Assembly (NCBI GenBank): GCA_023664535.1 | Contig: JAMPFJ010000015.1 | Coordinates: forward strand, 1 to 64,000 | Direction: 5' to 3' | Length of the DNA stretch: 64,000 bases | From: Bacteroidales bacterium | GTDB taxonomy: Bacteria > Bacillota > Clostridia > Lachnospirales > Lachnospiraceae | Shown: piece after piece, positions 1 through 8,415 of the stretch | Position numbering within the stretch: the stretch's first letter is position 1 | How the letters are laid out: each line of letters starts with the position of its first letter | Program-made: the position numbers and the translations under genes | Notes under the pieces: model-generated | Told to the model about the DNA's origin: nothing | The model's input: the letters and a program-made list of their open reading frames with translations, nothing else | Database searches by the model: none

Positions 1-29
1 TAAAAATCCAACGACAATCCCCAAGACAT
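1..29 (-). CDS. Start of a probable toxin immunity gene, cut by the window edge
   Basis: Only the first nine codons are visible, reading M-S-W-G-L-S-L-D-F. The ATG lies 5 nt after the TGA stop of the toxin-bearing lipoprotein gene. A good ribosome binding site (GAGGTGAG, 4 nt before the ATG) overlaps that stop, which suggests translational coupling. In polymorphic toxin systems the gene directly after the toxin encodes the cognate immunity protein, so that is the most likely role. The identification rests on position only, because nine residues cannot be assigned to a family. Confidence 0.6.
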
Positions 30-34
30 ATTTC

Positions 35-3000
35 TCACCTCACAAACCATGTTTCCACTTTATCATTGACAATTACAATCAATTCTTTTAAATGTTTCAA
101 ATCTCCGTTAATTTTATCTTGAATTCTCTTTTTCAACGTCTCCACACTGTCTGCTGGATAGTTTTCCAGGTTAAGGACAATTCTATCCGCCTGATTTACA
201 GTTTTGTCTGCAATATTGCGAATCACCCCCTTAGCTCCAGTAGTTGATTCGGGCGTATAACAATCAAACACCCGTCCATTAATCAGATAATCCGGATTTT
301 TACCAGGTTTAATACCATATCCATTGCCACCCTCCACTTCTTTCAGATTGGTAATATCATAACCCTCTGCTGCTAAAATATTTGCCGCATTATTCTGTGA
401 AGCAATTCCGGCACCATTTCCTTCGGCGGCCCCCCCCTGCGGTTCTCCCCCTTTTTTCATTGTTGGTTTTGTCGGTTCCGTTATTTCATCTGGTGTTTTT
501 CCAGTTTTAAATCCCTTAATTGCCTCATCATCGTATCTTTTAATTGCATCTGCCGCATCGTCTCCATACTTTTCTATCGCCTCTGCCGCATCATCTCCAT
601 ATTTTATGATTTGCTCAATGATATCATCCACATAGCCTTTAGACTGTTTTATTGCCTTTACCACAGCATCCGTGAAATTATCCAGGCTTTCTGCCTTCAG
701 TATCTTCCTCACAAGGTCATCCGTTAACCCGACGCTCTTCTTCCCTAATATCCAGTCCAGTCCGGATTTCCCAAATTTCTCGGACATTTCTATGATGACC
801 CCTGCTCCTATGTCCATCTTAAGGATATGCTTTACACACCTGCTTAAGTCTTTGACATCCCCATACTCTTTCAGCAGCCGCTCCGTACATTCCGTTCCTA
901 TTGTTCTGACAAGCTCACTCCTGAGAATATTTTGCAGGGTTTTCTTGGCAGCCAGCCCTCCTACACTGATTCCTACCGTCAAAACAACATTCCAGCTTGC
1001 ACTGTCTATCAGCTCTCCCCCTGCATCAGGGTCTCCGTTCAGATAATCAAGCATGATGATAAATGTGCTCATCATGTTGTTTAACGTCATCATCATGCAG
1101 GCTATGGAAACCGCTGCCGTCACTGCCCCTGCGATTCCTCCTGCCATCGTCGCAGCACATGCCATCGTCTGGATAGATTCCGATATTGCCGTGATTGCCT
1201 GCGCCAAATCGATTACGGAGCATAACGTATCCGCCAGAAATGCAGTTGTGACTGCCTGCGGACTGCTTCCTCCGTTCAATCCGCCCGTAATCTTATACTC
1301 CCCTGTACCGGTCTCCGGATTCATCACAACATACCCGGTTCCTGACCATTCGTCCATGGTGACATTTTCTGCCGGAATGATAACCGCTTTGCCGCTGTTG
1401 ACAGCATTGATAATTTCCTGCTTTATCGTTTCGTCTGTATTCAGTTTTTCAATCTCTGTAGACAGGTTGCTTTGGGAGAGGGTCAGGATATCTGTATCTT
1501 CCTTTGCGGCTGTCTGAAGAATAGAAACCGTTGACACGCTCTCATTTCCTGTCAGTTCTTCCCATACCGTGCTTTCATACAGGGAACCGCTCATTCCGGC
1601 ACTCATCATATATGCTCTCGGAACATCCGCTTCCCCCTCTAAACTTACCACAACATGGCTGTCCGTGTCCACGTCAATGTACAAACTTCCCTCGCTGAGG
1701 CTGGTTATCCTGCCGTATAAGGAGCTGGTTCTCACCTCATATCCGGTTATGCCTTCACTAAGGCTTCTCGTCACCGATACATCATACATATCCGCCGCTA
1801 CAGTGTCGGCGATATCCACCTGGGCAAAGTAGAGCTTTCCGGCAAGGGCAAGCAGCTTTCCAAGATACGCTTCACGGTACACATTTTCTTCTGTCACGCT
1901 GTCCTTTAGGGCTGCCGCTTCGTCATACACGGACTGCAGCTCCTCTGCCGTAATGCTCTGGCTGTCCAAAGTCACCGCATACATGGAGCCTGTGGTGATG
2001 TCATTTGTTACACTGGTATTCCTGCCGCTGGAGGTTAAGTTAATCGTAAAGCTTCCCCTTGTGCCAGGGGTGGATTCCAGATACTCTTCCCCCTCTGCCA
2101 CCACCTCATTATCCACCAGCAGCACCGGCTTCATGTAAACTGCATATGCCGGTATGTCAAAGATACTGCTGTAACGGTCATAAATTTCCTGGTCCGCACT
2201 GCTGGCAGGCTGGAAAGATAACAGGATATCCTTTCCCTGTAATTCACTGGCGGTAAAGCCTGCCAGTATATCTCCGTTTACCGCAAAGCTGACCTTGTCC
2301 TTATCGGAAGCTTCTGTCTGGGCAAAGGTTTTGCTCTCCTTTTCCACCGCATACTGCAGGGAAAGGGGCAGGCAGCTTACTTCCTCTTCTTTAATCACCC
2401 GCTTTCTTGCATAGGTTTCACTTAAATCCTCGGACTGAAGCTTTTCCTCCCACTGGTCTAACAGCGTTTCTATCTGTGCAGCATCCCCGCCCCTGGTGAT
2501 ATTTTCGACTGCCTCGGAAAAGCCCTGTTCTTCCAGTGTATCATAGATATTTTCCACGGATTCGTATGCCTTAATGCCGGTATCCAAATCTATCCAAAGG
2601 GGTTCCCCGCCGGCATTTCCAGCCCCGCGGTAATCCGTATACGGAACATATGCCCTTACCCAGACATGCTCCATACGGATATAGACAATCTCCTCCCCTC
2701 TGGTAAGGCGGGTAACCGGCGTTCCGGCAGCGGCTAAGATATCTGCCGCATGGCGGAACGTGTCTGCTCCGGTAAGGGATAATGCCTGCTCCCCGGTAAG
2801 CAGAATATCCCCTCTTACATACTCTGCGGGATAACCAAGATGGCGGAGCATGGCAATCAGCAGGCTTGCCTGGTCAAGGTCGTTTCCGCCCATGGCATCG
2901 AATGTGCCTGCCGCACCTTTCCGGCTTCCATAGTAATATTCATATCCGATGTTATTTTTCAGGTAGTTGTAAACCGCAAGCGGGTTTTTCAGTTCTTCCG

Positions 3001-3781
3001 CTTTTTCGATAATGCGGTCATTCAAAGCAGTATCCTCTTCCGTTACAAGCAGGGCCTGCTCCGGTGATACGGCAGTATTTCCCGCCCCTTGGCTTACCTT
3101 CTTCGTACCGTTTACCCCTGCTATGTCGTCCGATGCACCGCTCCCCGCTTCTGCATTTTCTTCGGAGGCGATATACTCCTCATCCCCGGCTTCCTGTACC
3201 TCGACCTCATTTGGCAGGGTATCTCCGTAGGTCTTCGGCTCTTCTTTCCCTGCAAGAAGCTCTTTCAACTGTGCAGACTCCGCCATGGCTGCTTCCCTAT
3301 CTCCCCCGGCTATGGCATTGCCAAGCTGTTCGAGGATTCCCTGCGCCTCTTTTTCCCCTGCCTCCAGCTCCTGGCAGAAAGCTTTCCTGCGCCCCTCAAG
3401 GATATCTGCCGCTTCACCGGACAAGTCTTTCGTTATTTCCTGCTGGGCTGCCAGCCAGTTCCTTGTCTGTTCCTTGGTTTCTGACAGTTTTGCTGACAGC
3501 TCCTCCGCCAGTGCGCCTGCACGGTCTTCTTCTCCACTGTTAAGCACGCTGTCCAGCTTTTCAACGAGCTTTTCCGTCTCTTCTGACCCTTCAGCAAGGT
3601 TTCCGCCGGCTGACTTTACTGCTTCCTGCTGTTTTTCAACAGTTTCTTTATTCTGTACCGCTGTTCCTGCCGGACTGCCGGTATCCGCCTGACCACATCC
3701 CGACAGCAGGCTGACGGACATTGCAAGAACTAACACGATTGACAGGATACGGTTTCCGATTTTTCTATGATTCATCCACAT
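35..3781 (-). CDS. Lipoprotein with transglutaminase-like domain and C-terminal CdiA-type nuclease toxin domain
   Basis: 1248 residues. A lipoprotein signal peptide ends in the lipobox LLSGC (Cys29). An acidic, helical, Ala/Glu-rich stretch follows to about residue 240. A transglutaminase-like core spans about 265-400, with H372 (EHVW) and D398/D400 (WIDLD) but N-D-L-D-Q at 300-304 where a catalytic Cys would stand. A long beta-rich region reaches about 830, and hydrophobic helical segments lie at about 840-930. A repeated K-Y-G-D-D-A-A motif (about 1068-1095) and a Gly/Pro linker precede the last ~119 residues (1130-1248). These carry KNPDYLINGRVFDCYTP and a following ADRIVLNL strand, as in the CdiA C-terminal tRNase family. 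I infer a polymorphic toxin held at or released from the cell surface. A GGGGAG site 8 nt before the ATG lies inside the upstream gene, whose stop is only 3 nt away. The 3' end is more A+T-rich than the body. Nuclease activity is inferred. Confidence 0.8.
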   Translation of the reverse strand: MWMNHRKIGNRILSIVLVLAMSVSLLSGCGQADTGSPAGTAVQNKETVEKQQEAVKSAGGNLAEGSEETEKLVEKLDSVLNSGEEDRAGALAEELSAKLSETKEQTRNWLAAQQEITKDLSGEAADILEGRRKAFCQELEAGEKEAQGILEQLGNAIAGGDREAAMAESAQLKELLAGKEEPKTYGDTLPNEVEVQEAGDEEYIASEENAEAGSGASDDIAGVNGTKKVSQGAGNTAVSPEQALLVTEEDTALNDRIIEKAEELKNPLAVYNYLKNNIGYEYYYGSRKGAAGTFDAMGGNDLDQASLLIAMLRHLGYPAEYVRGDILLTGEQALSLTGADTFRHAADILAAAGTPVTRLTRGEEIVYIRMEHVWVRAYVPYTDYRGAGNAGGEPLWIDLDTGIKAYESVENIYDTLEEQGFSEAVENITRGGDAAQIETLLDQWEEKLQSEDLSETYARKRVIKEEEVSCLPLSLQYAVEKESKTFAQTEASDKDKVSFAVNGDILAGFTASELQGKDILLSFQPASSADQEIYDRYSSIFDIPAYAVYMKPVLLVDNEVVAEGEEYLESTPGTRGSFTINLTSSGRNTSVTNDITTGSMYAVTLDSQSITAEELQSVYDEAAALKDSVTEENVYREAYLGKLLALAGKLYFAQVDIADTVAADMYDVSVTRSLSEGITGYEVRTSSLYGRITSLSEGSLYIDVDTDSHVVVSLEGEADVPRAYMMSAGMSGSLYESTVWEELTGNESVSTVSILQTAAKEDTDILTLSQSNLSTEIEKLNTDETIKQEIINAVNSGKAVIIPAENVTMDEWSGTGYVVMNPETGTGEYKITGGLNGGSSPQAVTTAFLADTLCSVIDLAQAITAISESIQTMACAATMAGGIAGAVTAAVSIACMMMTLNNMMSTFIIMLDYLNGDPDAGGELIDSASWNVVLTVGISVGGLAAKKTLQNILRSELVRTIGTECTERLLKEYGDVKDLSRCVKHILKMDIGAGVIIEMSEKFGKSGLDWILGKKSVGLTDDLVRKILKAESLDNFTDAVVKAIKQSKGYVDDIIEQIIKYGDDAAEAIEKYGDDAADAIKRYDDEAIKGFKTGKTPDEITEPTKPTMKKGGEPQGGAAEGNGAGIASQNNAANILAAEGYDITNLKEVEGGNGYGIKPGKNPDYLINGRVFDCYTPESTTGAKGVIRNIADKTVNQADRIVLNLENYPADSVETLKKRIQDKINGDLKHLKELIVIVNDKVETWFVR

Positions 3782-3784
3782 GGC

Positions 3785-6700
3785 TTATTCTCCCCCCTTT
3801 ATCATCTCATCCATCAGCACGATAAAGACCATCGTATCCTCCACATTATCATAAATGCTTCCGTTCTCTCCCTGCACGGACAATATCTCCTGCATATGCT
3901 CCTTCGTATAGCTTCCGCCCTGTATCTGCTGTTGCAGTCTTGCCAGCATTCCCTGTTCCAGAAATTCTGTTTCCGAAAAATCCCCGGTATACCGCTCCGT
4001 ACAAAACAGCTCCATCCCGCCATCATCCGTAATGCTTAGCTGCATTTTCCTTAATATAATGGCATATTCCGCAGTGAGAAGGATACGGGACTGGTCTTTT
4101 TCATTGTATCCGAACCCGCCATCCGCATGACGTCTTGATGCAATATACCCCAGCGCATTTCCTAACCTGCCGGAATCTGCTGCCGGACAGCCCATCTCCC
4201 GTATATACATTTCTGTTTTCAGTACCAGCAGCGTATCATACAAATCACTTTCATAACCGCCTGTTAAGCCAAAACCGCCATCTGCATTCTGCTGCTGCCA
4301 GATTCTCCCCATCGCCTCTGCATCCGGTCTTCCCCAGACTGCATGGCACTGCTCATCCACATTCCACGCATCACGTCCCGACAGCCATGTATCATATGCC
4401 GGACTTTGTACTGTTTCACCGGCAAGGGAAAGTACGGCAAGTGCATCGCAGGTTGTGTTCATCAGCCCGTCTCTTGACCATGAACCGTTTTCGTCTGCCT
4501 GTGCCTTTAACCACACTGCTGCACGCTGTCTTGCCCCACGCAGGATACCCAGTTCCTCTTCGCTAAGCTTTCTACCGGCTTCCTCACCCTCTCCGGTTTC
4601 CCCGGTGGAAGGTGTATCTCCCTTATTTTCTCCGGGAATTACCTGCCCGGCATTCAGCTCAAATCCAGCCTGGCATTCAAGGATATTTCCATTTTCATCC
4701 TCTGCCTTAAGGAGCAGAACATAGCTGCCGTTTTCCATTTCTTCCGTCCGGATTTCCCCGAGAATGGCTTCTTTAATTTCCTGCTCCGCTTCAGCTATCA
4801 ACTGTAATTCTTCGCCTGCTTTTCCAAAAAACAGCTGATAATTTTTCAGATGTCCTTCAGCGGATGCCGTACCAACAATCTGAAGGCTGCTGAAATCTTC
4901 ATTAAAAGCAATCCTTTCGATTTTACTAATCAGTAAATACTCCTGCTCTTCTCCTATGTCCGGGTTTTCTTCTTCCCCGGATTCCTTTACCCAGACCGAT
5001 ATTATCTGTTCAGAATAAAATTCGCCGTCTGTCACGGAAACGGTAAAATCATACATCCCGCTTTTTTGTATGCAGATTTCTTTTTCCACGGGTAATCTAT
5101 CCGTAATGCTTACTGCATTTTCCTGTTCCTCATTCTCTGCATTCAGATTCATTTCATATCTGCTTCTGCCTCCCAATGCATCATCAAAGCTTCCCAGTAA
5201 GACAGTAACCGGTACACCGATTTCCGCTTCGTATGTATCCTTTGACAGGCTGAGTACCGGCGCCGCATTGGTTACCAAATCAGCCGGTTCCGTGGAGACA
5301 GTAACATCAATCAGTCTTGGCAATATGCCGGATGACGATTCTGACAGCCTTGCATTCACTCTTACATACCTTCCCTGTATTCCGGCAAGCTCCGCTCCGT
5401 TGCTTACTGCCATGCTTTCAGAATAGTTTTCTCCATCCTCGCTGACTGCAACCGTTACCTCAATATCCGAATCATCCGCGCGCACGCCGTTCCACATAAC
5501 ATGCTTCCAGTCTGTCGCCTGTACTCCGGCGTCACATACCGTCGTCCATATACCGTCTTCCGACATTTCCTGTGCAATTTCCTCCTCTAAAAATGTCTTC
5601 TCATAAAATCCTTTTTTCTCTGTCTCCAGTTCCTTTTCTTCCTCTCCCGCATCATAGACATAATAGATATCACTTTCATCCCCCTCTATGTAATTCTGGC
5701 TTGTATTCATCACAATATGCTTCGCTATGATTCTCCCCCGCAGGCGGAATATGTTGGCATTGACATACACTGTACCATTTGGGGCATACAAAATTCCGTC
5801 CAGTGCAATCTCCGAGCCGTTCAATGTAATGTCTCCCTGTTTTGCATACATCACAACTTTTCCATCATTATAGGTGCTTCCCTGATTCAGATTAACCGTA
5901 ATATTCTCCCCTGCGATGACATACCCATTCCCGGCAAAAATAGTTCCGGCAAAAGTGATATCCTTCTCCGAATAGATGGATTTCTCCAAAATGGCAGTAT
6001 CCTCCGAAAAGGTTTTACTTTCCACATAGCTTTCTGTGTCTCCTGCCTTTTTCATCACATCCGCATCCAAATCAGGCATTTCCACCGGCTCCTGATTTTC
6101 ATTTGCCTCATCAATATGTACCTGCCAGCCATTCATGTTTACCGCTCCTACCGTATCTGCCTTTCCTGCAATATTCAGGATAGAACCCTGATAAATATAA
6201 TCTTTACCGGAATATACATCTCCCGTGATATAACTCTGCCAGCCATACATCGCAAGATTCTCCTCACCGCTTTTTGAAAACAGGGTATAGGAAAGAGCCT
6301 CCGGCACCGCCTTTTGCTTCAATGCCGGAACGTGAACGGTACGGGTAACGGATTTTGTTTCACCATTGCCATACGTTAACCGCACTCTTAGCTTATAATA
6401 TTGTTCTACCGCAGAGGGTTCTGCCTTTACCTGCCAGTTTTTCTGCACAACGGCATTGGTCTTCACCTCTCCAATCTCTATTGTCTCCCTGCTGCCCTCC
6501 GCAAAGGAAAGACCCTCCGGCAGTTCCAGGCTCACACGGACATTTTCCATCGTCTCTGCTCCGATGTTCTCCATATAGGCATTCACCGGAAAGGGATTCG
6601 GCGCATAACGGTTATCCACCGCCTCCAGCTCCGATTCCGAGTACGCGCCAAGAATCAGCGGTCCGGTAAGCTCCTGCGTTAACTCGCTTAACCCATAATA

Positions 6701-7561
6701 GGTTTTATATTCCCTGCTTTCTCCCGGCGCCAATGCTTTTTCATACCACGTTGCGGCCACTGCGCTGTCACCATTTCCACTTCCTTTATTGATTTTCAGC
6801 TCCCAGTTTGTGTCATTCAGCCTTCTCCAGTTTGCAAACTGTACTTTATCCGGACGGTCCTCTTCACTTTTAAAGAATCTTCCCTGTGCAACCACCTTCG
6901 GATTGCGAAGACTGTTAAAGACCTGCCAAATTTGTGGTATTTCCTCTCCTTCAAACTCTGTTTCTGTGGTAATTTCACCATACCCGGGAATCCGGAACGG
7001 TGCACGGTCATTTTCGCCCAGCTGGGTATCCATCATGATACGGCATCCCACATTCCTGTCCACATCTGCATTATTTGTCACAAGATATTTTACCTCAACT
7101 ACATCTTCACGTCCGGTTGCGCTGTTCTTACAAAAAGACAACGTCTGTACAATATGGATACCATTTCTATTCTGCTCTGCGGTATGGCTTGCCGCATCCG
7201 TATTAAACGCTGCACCTGAGCCTGAAAAACTATAGGCAGCCCCATCAATACAAAAGGTTGCATAGGAACTACAGCTCGCAGGATATCCATATAATAAATT
7301 CTGATTATTATCTGCGTCATTTTCCGGATTTCCCCCTGTTGTTCCCATGGAAAATTTCCCTCCACTATTCACAAACAGTCCAATGTAATCATTCACCATC
7401 AGGTTTGTATTTGCCATTTTTACATTTTCATGTTCCTCGGCATGTACCCTTAGCCCATACCCATTTCCCGGAATACATCCCAATATCAATGCCATAATCA
7501 AAATGCAGGCTAATGGTTTTCTGCTCTGGATTTTTAAATGTTTTTTCCTGGTATCTCGCAT
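3785..7561 (-). CDS. Large exported surface protein with C-terminal alpha/alpha-toroid (prenyltransferase/squalene-cyclase-like repeats)
   Basis: 1258 residues from the ATG at 7561, which is preceded by GAGGAGGAG. A longer reading from 7615 lacks such a site and delays the signal peptide. The N-terminus has a basic stretch, a hydrophobic core (LACILIMALILGC) and an AEE cleavage region, so it is exported. The first ~450 residues are beta-rich with galactose-mutarotase/Ig-like character. A middle section (about 500-660) looks like the right-handed beta strands of polymer-forming surface proteins (DGILYAPNGTVYVNANIF). An Ig/cadherin-like section follows at about 780-900. The last ~250 residues form helical repeats with NADGGFG and HADGGFG turns, typical of alpha/alpha-toroids. 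No LPXTG or lipobox anchor is visible. It sits directly upstream of the toxin lipoprotein, 3 nt apart, so the two are surely co-translated. Function unknown. Adhesin, toxin presenter or substrate-binding partner are all possible. Confidence 0.75.
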   Translation of the reverse strand: MRDTRKKHLKIQSRKPLACILIMALILGCIPGNGYGLRVHAEEHENVKMANTNLMVNDYIGLFVNSGGKFSMGTTGGNPENDADNNQNLLYGYPASCSSYATFCIDGAAYSFSGSGAAFNTDAASHTAEQNRNGIHIVQTLSFCKNSATGREDVVEVKYLVTNNADVDRNVGCRIMMDTQLGENDRAPFRIPGYGEITTETEFEGEEIPQIWQVFNSLRNPKVVAQGRFFKSEEDRPDKVQFANWRRLNDTNWELKINKGSGNGDSAVAATWYEKALAPGESREYKTYYGLSELTQELTGPLILGAYSESELEAVDNRYAPNPFPVNAYMENIGAETMENVRVSLELPEGLSFAEGSRETIEIGEVKTNAVVQKNWQVKAEPSAVEQYYKLRVRLTYGNGETKSVTRTVHVPALKQKAVPEALSYTLFSKSGEENLAMYGWQSYITGDVYSGKDYIYQGSILNIAGKADTVGAVNMNGWQVHIDEANENQEPVEMPDLDADVMKKAGDTESYVESKTFSEDTAILEKSIYSEKDITFAGTIFAGNGYVIAGENITVNLNQGSTYNDGKVVMYAKQGDITLNGSEIALDGILYAPNGTVYVNANIFRLRGRIIAKHIVMNTSQNYIEGDESDIYYVYDAGEEEKELETEKKGFYEKTFLEEEIAQEMSEDGIWTTVCDAGVQATDWKHVMWNGVRADDSDIEVTVAVSEDGENYSESMAVSNGAELAGIQGRYVRVNARLSESSSGILPRLIDVTVSTEPADLVTNAAPVLSLSKDTYEAEIGVPVTVLLGSFDDALGGRSRYEMNLNAENEEQENAVSITDRLPVEKEICIQKSGMYDFTVSVTDGEFYSEQIISVWVKESGEEENPDIGEEQEYLLISKIERIAFNEDFSSLQIVGTASAEGHLKNYQLFFGKAGEELQLIAEAEQEIKEAILGEIRTEEMENGSYVLLLKAEDENGNILECQAGFELNAGQVIPGENKGDTPSTGETGEGEEAGRKLSEEELGILRGARQRAAVWLKAQADENGSWSRDGLMNTTCDALAVLSLAGETVQSPAYDTWLSGRDAWNVDEQCHAVWGRPDAEAMGRIWQQQNADGGFGLTGGYESDLYDTLLVLKTEMYIREMGCPAADSGRLGNALGYIASRRHADGGFGYNEKDQSRILLTAEYAIILRKMQLSITDDGGMELFCTERYTGDFSETEFLEQGMLARLQQQIQGGSYTKEHMQEILSVQGENGSIYDNVEDTMVFIVLMDEMIKGGE

Positions 7562-7598
7562 TTTTCTCCTCCTCGTTCGTCCATATTTTCCCCAAATC

Positions 7599-7627
7599 AC
7601 TATTCCGGTAAGCATTCAAAATTTCAA
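7599..7627 (-). promoter_or_regulatory. Possible sigma-A promoter of the surface protein/toxin operon
   Basis: On the minus strand TTGAAA (7622-7627) and AATAGT (7599-7604) are separated by 17 bp, about 40 bp before the start codon at 7561. The -35 matches five of six consensus bases and the -10 four of six. It is the best promoter seen between the terminator hairpin and the gene. Confidence 0.4.
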
Positions 7628-7649
7628 GAGATTACCTTTTCCGCTTACA

Positions 7650-7697
7650 AAAAAGTGTATAAGTTGTTGATTATCATCAATAACCTATACACTTTTT
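7650..7697 (-). terminator. Long A+T-rich hairpin, probable terminator
   Basis: Two 22-nt arms (7650-7671 and 7676-7697) are complementary at 20 positions, the other two being G-U capable on the minus strand, with a 4-nt loop. Each arm ends in five A/T pairs, so the minus-strand transcript ends in a U run. It separates the small membrane protein gene (ending 7869) from the surface protein operon. The remainder of 7562-7868 is A+T-rich spacer with no gene. Confidence 0.6.
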
Positions 7698-7868
7698 ACC
7701 CTCTCACAGTGGTTACATGACCGCCATCCTATTATTTTTTCACTGGCAGCCTGCTTTCATTTGATTTAGTAAAATTCTCATTCCAAAGAATCTGATTTAT
7801 GTATTTAATATTATATACTTGATTATTATAAAATGCAAGAATAAATAACATCATAATTAAATCATAAA

Positions 7869-8372
7869 TCAGACTTTCAAATCGTTATTCTCTTTCTCAA
7901 ACTGTTTTTTCAAGGGAAGGTAATATAGAAGCAGCATGAACAGCGGCTGCTGCCATGACAAGCCTATGACATATTCCGTCAGCTTCAGACCCGCAGATAA
8001 AACCCCAACTGCAAAGGCAAGCACGGAAGAAACCAGAATAAACCACTTGGTAAACACTACCTCAGATTCTGTAACAATGTCTTTCTTTCTGATGGTTATC
8101 ACCCTGAGCAATATTGCAAAAATCAGAATAGCTATTGTTACAAATAGTACTGATACGCCTATCGTAAGCAAAATGGTCAATCCGTTTACTCCCTCAATGG
8201 CAAGATTCGCTAACGGCGTAACATCAGAACCGTCAATATTGATGTTGTCCACATATTCCATTAGATTTTCGTCTGACATATGATATATATATCTTATATA
8301 CCCTATTGAAAATATCCAATTAAGTATGGATACTGCGGCTAACAGAACCCGCCTGATAAACTCTTTTTTCAT
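7869..8372 (-). CDS. Small four-helix membrane protein of unknown function
   Basis: 167 residues. Hydrophobic segments at about 8-27, 65-95, 108-130 and 135-155 suggest four membrane spans. The loop after the first is acidic and probably outside; the Lys-rich C-terminus (KKQFEKENNDLKV) is probably inside. No catalytic or binding motif was recognised. The gene starts 43 bp after sbcC ends, with no terminator between, so it may be the last gene of the sbcDC operon. AAGGGG about 10 nt before the ATG can serve as ribosome binding site. The family is not recognised. Confidence 0.6.
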   Translation of the reverse strand: MKKEFIRRVLLAAVSILNWIFSIGYIRYIYHMSDENLMEYVDNINIDGSDVTPLANLAIEGVNGLTILLTIGVSVLFVTIAILIFAILLRVITIRKKDIVTESEVVFTKWFILVSSVLAFAVGVLSAGLKLTEYVIGLSWQQPLFMLLLYYLPLKKQFEKENNDLKV

Positions 8373-8415
8373 CCCTCATATTCCCCTTTAACTCCATTCC
8401 CAAAGCCAATATTCT

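Noticed and set aside
7562..7615. Longer start for the surface protein
   Set aside because: The ATG at 7561 has a perfect GAGGAGGAG site and puts the signal peptide at the N-terminus. The longer form would begin at the promoter.
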